NCBI RefSeq assembly: GCF_000327485.1
Contig: NC_019943.1
Coordinates: 744,001-808,000, forward strand
Direction: 5' to 3'
DNA from: Methanoregula formicica SMSP
GTDB taxonomy: Archaea; Halobacteriota; Methanomicrobia; Methanomicrobiales; Methanospirillaceae
Length of the DNA: 64,000 bases
Below the pieces are notes generated by a model. It saw nothing but the letters and a program-made list of their open reading frames with translations. It did not search any database and had not been told where the DNA came from. Both the position numbers and the translations under genes were made by a program. Positions 60,101 to 64,000 of this stretch are shown here, piece after piece (position 1 is the stretch's first letter; every line of letters starts with the position of its first letter).

Positions 60101-62859
60101 GAGACGGTGCCGTTCGTGATGGTGGCCACGGGGTCGTCCGGCACGCCTGCGGTAAAGGCATGCGCAATGGTCTTGTTGCTGCTGCCGGTGGTGGCGTTGG
60201 TGACGGTGAGCCGGATGTCGTAGGTGCCGGCATCGGAGAATACAATACTGGCGGGGTTCTTTGCACCGTCCCCGAATGCCGTCCAGACCGCGCTATTGTA
60301 GTTCCGGTATTCCCAGAGGTAGGTGTCAATCGTCCCGGCGGAAGCGTCCGTGAACGAGACCGTGACCGGTGCCTGCCCGTGCGGCATCTTGTCTTCGCCG
60401 TTGAGGGCAACAGTGAAGCCGGCAACCACTGAATTACCCGGGGACGATGCGGTGATGTAGCTGGACTGGATCTTAGTATTACTGCCATACCCGTTCGCGG
60501 CAGTGAGATTCACGGTGTAGGTGTCGGCATTGTCATAGGTGTAAACCGGGTTCTTTTCGGTACTGTCTACCGTGCCGTCATTGTCGAAGTCCCACTGCCA
60601 GCCGGTTGCGCCGTACGAGAGATCGGTGAACTGGACGGTGAGCGGTGCATACCCGGACGTCACGTTCGTCTTGAACGAGACTTCTGGAGGCATCCCGTAG
60701 GTGAGCTCCAGGATCGCGGCGGCGAGGTTCATGTACCCATCTTGGGTAACGGCCAGTTCGTTGGTTCCGTCCTGCAGGGCGCTTGTGACATCGTAGTACT
60801 TGAACCCGGGATCCTGAGCCTCGTTTGATCCTTCAGCGCCAGCGATGGGAATACTTTGGGAATTAAAAGCGACCGTGCTCTGTGCGTTATCTGCGCCTGA
60901 GGGCAGGATCGTTGAAAGCCTGGCATATCCCAGCGAGCTCGTGGTCACATTGTTGAACATCGCGTATCCGGTCCCGCCGCCATAGAGGAGGCTGTCGCAT
61001 CCCTCGTCAAGCCAGATCCTCCGGAACGGCTCGCCGTCACGCTCATACACAACGACAAGAACCGTGGCGTAGAGGCCGCCTTGCGGGGCCTCTGCGGTGA
61101 TGATGGCTGTGTTACCGGTCTTGCTGAAGTAGGGTGTCACGTCCCAGATTACCTGACCGTTGAAGTCATCGTACGTGGAGTATATATTGGCAAGCCCGTC
61201 ACCATAGAATGCTGCCTGCTTGACAGTATTCCCGTTGAACTGGGCAGCGATCCTGGGGTCACCATTGGAACTCCATGTGTAGGACTGGTAGAGCCGGGCC
61301 GCTTTGACCGTTGCATCAGCCGGGATTGGCAGATCGGCAGCAGTCCACTGGACGGTCGTGGAAGGCCACGCGCCATTTTTGATATACCCGGAATCTCCCC
61401 ACGAGTGGAGCAGGGCCACATTTCCCTCGGTATAGTTCCCGGTCTCTATGTCGTGGCCCGTGTAGTACCTGCCGCCCGAGTAATAACTCGTGCCCCTGAC
61501 AACTGTTGCCGGTGTGGAATACGTGTTGTTGGTCTCGCAGGTCTCAGCGATCGCATTCTGTGTATCGAGTTCGATGGAAAGCGGGATGGTATCGCCCAGT
61601 ACCCGGGAAGTAATCGGGTCGGTAACGCTGATCGTTGTGTAGCCTCCTGACGCAAGCGACGGGATGTCGAACGCAGTTGTGGATCCATTCAGCGTGAAGT
61701 TGGCCTTGAACGCACCGGCATCTGCCGTACCCTGGTTCATGATGGTGGCGGTCACGGTGTTGGCGGTGCGGGGAACGAGGGAGCTGACGGAATTGACCGT
61801 GAGGTCAACGGTTGGTGCCGTGGCTCCTGGTTCGTTCACGGGCGGTTCGCTGTCGGCAAGCTGCCGCACGAAGATCCAGTCGTAGTAACCGGTTGAGGAT
61901 GACTGGGACTCCAAATATATAGGCAATGTTGCGGTCAGAGCGTCTTGTTTGGGAGCGATTGGATTTACCCCATCCGTAACTGCAACGTGGGTTGCGTTCC
62001 AAAAGAGTTCTCCCGTTTGATATCGATCACCCGACCAGTACCCGGGATTAATGAATGATGTCTCTGAATTGATCTTTGTGTAAAAATATTCATACCCATC
62101 ACCCGAAGTCACCTTAAAATAGACCCTATTGACCGTATCGGCATCATCTTCAAAACCAATTGTTTGGGTATATCCCCACAGGTTTCCACGAAACCTCAGT
62201 GATGCATTATGGTTGAAATTTATTTTTGACTGGATTACGGTATTTTTCAGGATTAACTGCGAATTGCTGATCGAAATACCCCCCGCATTGTAAACTACAG
62301 TCCATTTGGTCGTATCCAGCGACGATCCATTGAAATCGTCGAAGAGGGCAAACGTTGCTGCGCCGTCCGCACCGCTGCTGATTGTTGCACTGCCGTAATA
62401 GATATCCACAGGGATGGTGTTCGCATATCCCGCCGGAATCGACGGCACTTTGATCCAGAAGGTGGCGTTGTCGATTCCCGCCGGGGTCTCCATCCAGTAG
62501 TTCAGCGGTGTACCGTCAGAGAGCGCGAACCGGACATCGTCAAAGTCCGGCTGGGCGATGCCCGGCAGGTGGATGTTCTCCGAGGAGTCCGTACCGGTTA
62601 CGTTGTACAGGACGAACTTTACCTGGTAATCCGAGAGATCGGTTGCGGCGCCGTGGATATACGCTTGGGTGTGGCCGGTGAAATCGGCCGGGGTCCAGTC
62701 GGCAGCGGAGACTGCTGCCGTACACGCCAGCAGAACGCAGGCCAGGACGAGAAAAGACTTCCGTACGGACGCGTTTTTCTGCCATTCGCGGGAATACGGC
62801 CCACCCTCCAACGGTCTCCGGTAATCATTGTTATGTACAACAAAAAAATTTGGCTGCAT
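54166..62859 (-). CDS. Giant cell-surface protein with DUF2341, CARDB, DUF3344 and eight PKD domains
   Basis: About 2897 residues. After an unusually long N-terminal region a signal peptide (FLVLACVLLACTAAVSAA) precedes a DUF2341 domain, a CARDB domain, then DUF3344-type modules and eight PKD domains interleaved (two around 730-890, two around 1190-1370, two around 1630-1820, two around 2215-2395, numbering approximate). Two PGF-pre-PGF-like domains (WVADHGGRDKIVIMRKPD, WVSENGGINQVKIFRIGND) and a C-terminal TM helix with a basic tail (GVLVVAGCAGLVHVYRGRRK) anchor it. ATG 62859 (GTGGAG 6 bases upstream) preferred over ATG 62916. PKD 3 and 6 are nearly identical, consistent with internal duplication. 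Confidence 0.88.
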   Translation of the reverse strand: MQPNFFVVHNNDYRRPLEGGPYSREWQKNASVRKSFLVLACVLLACTAAVSAADWTPADFTGHTQAYIHGAATDLSDYQVKFVLYNVTGTDSSENIHLPGIAQPDFDDVRFALSDGTPLNYWMETPAGIDNATFWIKVPSIPAGYANTIPVDIYYGSATISSGADGAATFALFDDFNGSSLDTTKWTVVYNAGGISISNSQLILKNTVIQSKINFNHNASLRFRGNLWGYTQTIGFEDDADTVNRVYFKVTSGDGYEYFYTKINSETSFINPGYWSGDRYQTGELFWNATHVAVTDGVNPIAPKQDALTATLPIYLESQSSSTGYYDWIFVRQLADSEPPVNEPGATAPTVDLTVNSVSSLVPRTANTVTATIMNQGTADAGAFKANFTLNGSTTAFDIPSLASGGYTTISVTDPITSRVLGDTIPLSIELDTQNAIAETCETNNTYSTPATVVRGTSYYSGGRYYTGHDIETGNYTEGNVALLHSWGDSGYIKNGAWPSTTVQWTAADLPIPADATVKAARLYQSYTWSSNGDPRIAAQFNGNTVKQAAFYGDGLANIYSTYDDFNGQVIWDVTPYFSKTGNTAIITAEAPQGGLYATVLVVVYERDGEPFRRIWLDEGCDSLLYGGGTGYAMFNNVTTSSLGYARLSTILPSGADNAQSTVAFNSQSIPIAGAEGSNEAQDPGFKYYDVTSALQDGTNELAVTQDGYMNLAAAILELTYGMPPEVSFKTNVTSGYAPLTVQFTDLSYGATGWQWDFDNDGTVDSTEKNPVYTYDNADTYTVNLTAANGYGSNTKIQSSYITASSPGNSVVAGFTVALNGEDKMPHGQAPVTVSFTDASAGTIDTYLWEYRNYNSAVWTAFGDGAKNPASIVFSDAGTYDIRLTVTNATTGSSNKTIAHAFTAGVPDDPVATITNGTVSGGLFVDSRSPWPATTVTYSYTLPASGSTIVWARVFVNDYSGSGSGNFPFRLTTEFDADGDGTFETTLGAEDCDIQSETDKESGVYRPFVYPLNDHVTKVYSDYEAWYDVTGLITSANPKIRVTSSDIGAPVGSDDGFDGRIKAVTLVVAYNDGDTDQVKYIVNHGNDWRVKDTSSSSAFNAGSFAGGWSNATLTSVAFSSKDATYTLNGAGIANTTLGSNNYYKYNTFNVTDRLVPASSNTFGYTAGDPSFKICLATLAATYPGSGASAPVAAFSGVPASGTAPLTVTFTDSSTNSPTGWLWDFGDGDTTNATKQNPVHTYANAGTYFVNLTATNAAGSDFENKTGYITVTSAGGGSSPEAIFLTDVVVGPSPLTVAFTDQSATNPTKWAWDFNNDGITDSSDQNPIYIFSSAGRYTVNLTVTNASGSSTLIKPNLIAVSAGPDPLTTVTSGTVSGDLYVNSVSPWSTTNTTTFELPDAAVNNITWARLYVTTYTATPNSSYNTSSVVTLDGTVLGTEILNIESEKNGNAYPVNDHVMKVYADYEAWYDVTGRITSARPVVAVTNSKVDGYLFDGRIKGITLVLAYNDGDSEIVKYWVNHGNNWMGPAGAGSATTFDVTPLAAGWENATLTSVAFSGKDAAYTFPTSSSSPAKNILGTSSYWKYNSFNVTDSLIAGSANTLGFTAVGTSFKTTLATLAVKYPGGGVPPSAPVADFLTNINPASGPAPLMVQFTDTSTNTPASWKWEHRITANSTWTQFSTEQNPTYTFTTTGTYDIRLTATNAGGSDNETKTGYVTASSSGTAPVAAFSASATTGTAPLTVTFTDTSTNAPTGWLWDFGDGDTTNATVQNPVHTYINAGTYFVNLTAANTAGSDFENKTAYITVSSGGTPTSDLSLATSVVNTVVNETVFAREENPVTITNIRNIGSTPITNVVVALYASDVSSTVPVNTATIASIAGSGTTSVTISDPTIRDTQGGTVTYKVVVDPANLISETNEANNEMTGEVKPVKFNGYKGKGIYWKGGSNITTKKYYDLNGDIVSFTQPESTYKGVGWSSRTETWTGAELPLPSDATVEYALLFISYNWDQTPGGFPIMTATFNSHNLPLGTPYTDIANFGSYPDYEYGLYPAIDVTTHFVKGGENTLVMSPGTGNKQALYPSTLVVIYRNSSATRKQIFINEECDELLLGETAYGTSLNETIAYAPFTELTIDTGNVTNAALYSFAGSAGPKEGNLFFNGNKIGTKAWQGTLNTANASVFNVKPYLSATGNEAGIQGTNSGGMVALQQILVVEYKPAEPTAPTAAFDANTTTGTIPLTVKFRDRSSGIPTSWAWDFDNDGSIDDTNQSPTHTYTSPGTYTVSLTATNGIGSNKTVKTNHITATLAPPKASFTANKTAGDTPLAVQFTDTSTGGPETWAWDFGDGGTSKEKDPVHTFEGSGTYSVSLAVTNSAGSDSETKSGYISVNAKKVVDTAFNLTGVATVSTGTGQNVSVNTSQVTTAISGNTVALTSVGNGWSSLNLIMTDTPDVVNETVNGIVSTVVAVGEEITVPIPAVGSPTIHVELALDELPESTQGITQTITKDPDTNASSSFTIAASNDGKQLDIGYTVNFQKNGGLENAANGGTIRNATVYFAINSTWVADHGGRDKIVIMRKPDSGDTTFLDVTYLGTDGRGNDKFSALSPDGLSIFIIGAGSPVPTPTPSPTSSTPSGGSDSYSYTGSSSGSRSSGDVQKGKIYDYSLRAPLQSNGAYQTTAISSKGRVSITPMKAELSATMPEAKAKWSAEIVSDPDGGGRISTSLATEIPASAISSYNTALSPRSLEIASVAYAMNVEEDDRIGTTKDGVIEMTAPQAWVSENGGINQVKIFRIGNDGSAGLLSTAFSGYDHETGYLTFRAESPDGLCTFILLAVRPASGTGAAAASPPGTGQGVPAGAAPGEASQGPASQSAPGTGIATIVAGVLVVAGCAGLVHVYRGRRKTRP

Positions 62860-62916
62860 GTCTGACTCCACATATGGATCGTGCCTTACCGATCGCGATA
62901 CCGGGTAGTGCACCAT

Positions 62917-63259
62917 ACCTCAGAATTATAACCGGGGAGTCCGGCCACCGGGGTATAAGAACAGCCCCTTTTTAGGGTTTGATCGTTTGGCAATACCGAT
63001 CCATTCTTATCAACTGATATCATTTTATTAAAAATTTATACTCTTTTAATTTTAATTATATTTAGTATGAAAATTATTTAATTTTGTAATACGTAAAAGG
63101 ATACATCTGTTGAGATTTCCGGTTGGTGAATCCTCAGCAGGGAACCTCCATACGCTACTGCCAGATCTCACGGCCTGATCCGGATACCGGTGTCTGTTGC
63201 ATGAATTCTCGCGGGATATCCTGAAACCAGCGGGGATTGCCTGTAAAAAAAGGGTGGGA
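62917..63259. other. AT-rich intergenic region, no gene seen
   Basis: Between the giant gene and the next surface-protein gene. About 63000-63100 is strongly AT-rich (runs such as TTTTAATTTTAATTAT), in contrast to the GC-rich surroundings, and probably contains the promoter of the leftward giant gene. No open frame with protein-like features is present. Confidence 0.5.
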
Positions 63260-64000
63260 TTAATAGATGAGTTTCAGGATAACCGTAGCAATACGATAGT
63301 AGGTGCCGCTTCGGTCATACCGGAAGTCGTTATCTCCGCTGACAGTACTGTTATTGATGAAGAACCTGTTGATTCGGGCATAACTGTTCGATGCTATGGT
63401 TGTCGGGGTGAGTGAAACTCCATTCCAACCGTACAAACCGTTTGACGATGAGATGTCATTCGTATACAACGTTGCATTCATGACATATCGATAATCGGGG
63501 ATTCCATCGAACCGTGAATGTCCAACATATGCATCATCAAAGCTGGTGCTCGGGTCGTGTCCAATGTTGATCCAGTACCGGGTCTTTGTCGGGGTGCCGC
63601 TAGTGACATTCCAGCCATAGATCAGCGTGGCCTCCTTGACCCGGCCGTCGAACCGATCAGTGACGTTCCCCGTCAGGACTGATACATTAATCCTCTTGGT
63701 GGTGATGTAGTCCTTGACATCGAAGTATGAGACGTAATCGCTCATGACGCGGCATAATCCGTTTCTCTGGGATATGAACGGAGGAGCCGAGATGGATGTG
63801 TTGCATACCATTCCGCTGGAGGAATTAACATAATTCAGATTCAGCGGTTCATAGTTTGCAAGGGTCTCAACGGTTCCGCCATGATCCAGCTTGATCGTCT
63901 CGTTCCCTTGCCAGTTGGCAGTGTTATTTGCAGTATATACAACGACCTTCAGCACGGCGAATTTGATTTCCACGTTGGAGGGATCGACTGCCAGCGTCAG
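63260..64000 (-). CDS. DUF3344-type secreted protein, 5' end outside window
   Basis: The reverse-strand frame is open from the right edge to a stop at 63260, about 246 residues visible. The sequence (FAVLKVVVYTANNTANWQGNE, FDGRVKEATLIYGWNV, TKTRYWINIGHDPS, YRIATVILKLIY) matches the internal DUF3344 modules of the giant protein (compare DGRIKAVTLVVAYNDG and KYIVNHGNDW there). It ends without a membrane anchor, so the product is probably secreted or held by other means. The N-terminus and any signal peptide lie beyond the window. Confidence 0.78.
   Translation of the reverse strand: MTLAVDPSNVEIKFAVLKVVVYTANNTANWQGNETIKLDHGGTVETLANYEPLNLNYVNSSSGMVCNTSISAPPFISQRNGLCRVMSDYVSYFDVKDYITTKRINVSVLTGNVTDRFDGRVKEATLIYGWNVTSGTPTKTRYWINIGHDPSTSFDDAYVGHSRFDGIPDYRYVMNATLYTNDISSSNGLYGWNGVSLTPTTIASNSYARINRFFINNSTVSGDNDFRYDRSGTYYRIATVILKLIY

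Noticed and set aside
54166-62859. Repeats in the giant gene as a CRISPR array
   Set aside because: Repeats are several hundred bases long, coding, in frame and match PKD domains; no uniform short spacers.

Overview
The window reads as chromosome of a hydrogenotrophic methanogenic archaeon, most probably of the order Methanomicrobiales (Methanoregula-like). This is inferred from an archaeal OB-fold RPA, diphthine synthase DphB, an archaeal NusA-like KH protein, archaeal type IV pilins, the methanogen-restricted DUF1890/DUF1894 pair, TATA-type promoters, short or absent leaders, and several PKD/DUF3344 surface proteins. Coding density is high, genes often overlap by 4 to 14 bases, and no rRNA, tRNA or CRISPR array was seen.

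Layout. 0-9.5 kb: partial RPA, DapL-like aminotransferase, CutA, DUF1890/DUF1894, a single-domain response regulator, a HEAT-repeat protein, a two-subunit 2-oxoacid:ferredoxin oxidoreductase and two membrane proteins. 9.5-13.2 kb: an AAA ATPase/TOPRIM pair, then an oxygen-protection operon (rubredoxin, flavodiiron protein, desulfoferrodoxin). 13.2-15 kb: TrkH-type K+ transporter and a small membrane protein. 15.2-18.1 kb: a compact three-gene nitrogenase-like operon (NifH-, NifD- and NifK-like) that is neither nitrogenase nor the two-component CfbCD system; this is the best candidate for an undescribed system here. 18.2-20.3 kb: an unrecognised small protein, a PAS protein, and an intergenic region with inverted repeats and a structured repeat. 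20.3-30 kb: leuC-leuD-leuB-type operon, SIMPL protein, NusA-like/HisE, DUF151, flippase-like protein, DUF357, DphB, and a pair of RecA/KaiC-like proteins that both lack a functional P-loop, one carrying a Ras/CvnD-like GTPase. 30-36 kb: DtxR-FeoA regulator with tandem operators, FeoB, a divergent cis-prenyltransferase homologue, canonical UppS and a radical SAM protein. 36-43 kb: a three-gene type IV pilin operon, a PH-like/TM/beta-repeat protein and an Rsm22-like methyltransferase. 43-50.6 kb: QueG-like Fe-S protein, NadA, and a concentration of sulfur-transfer genes (ubiquitin-like/MoaD protein, NcsA/TtuA, FdhD, LarE, MoaE, MoaD, MoeB). 50.7-54 kb: a low-density region with a truncated gene, GC-rich hairpins, a second PH-like/TM/beta protein, and a decayed PIN toxin with its apparently intact partner. 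54-64 kb: a giant PKD/DUF3344 surface protein and the end of a second DUF3344 protein.

How it fits together: iron uptake (DtxR/FeoB), sulfur transfer, oxygen detoxification and Fe-S enzymes are all well represented, as expected of an anaerobe rich in metalloproteins. The surface is represented by pilins, PKD proteins and polyprenol (glycan carrier) synthesis. Function assignments rest on motifs read by eye; no database search was run.
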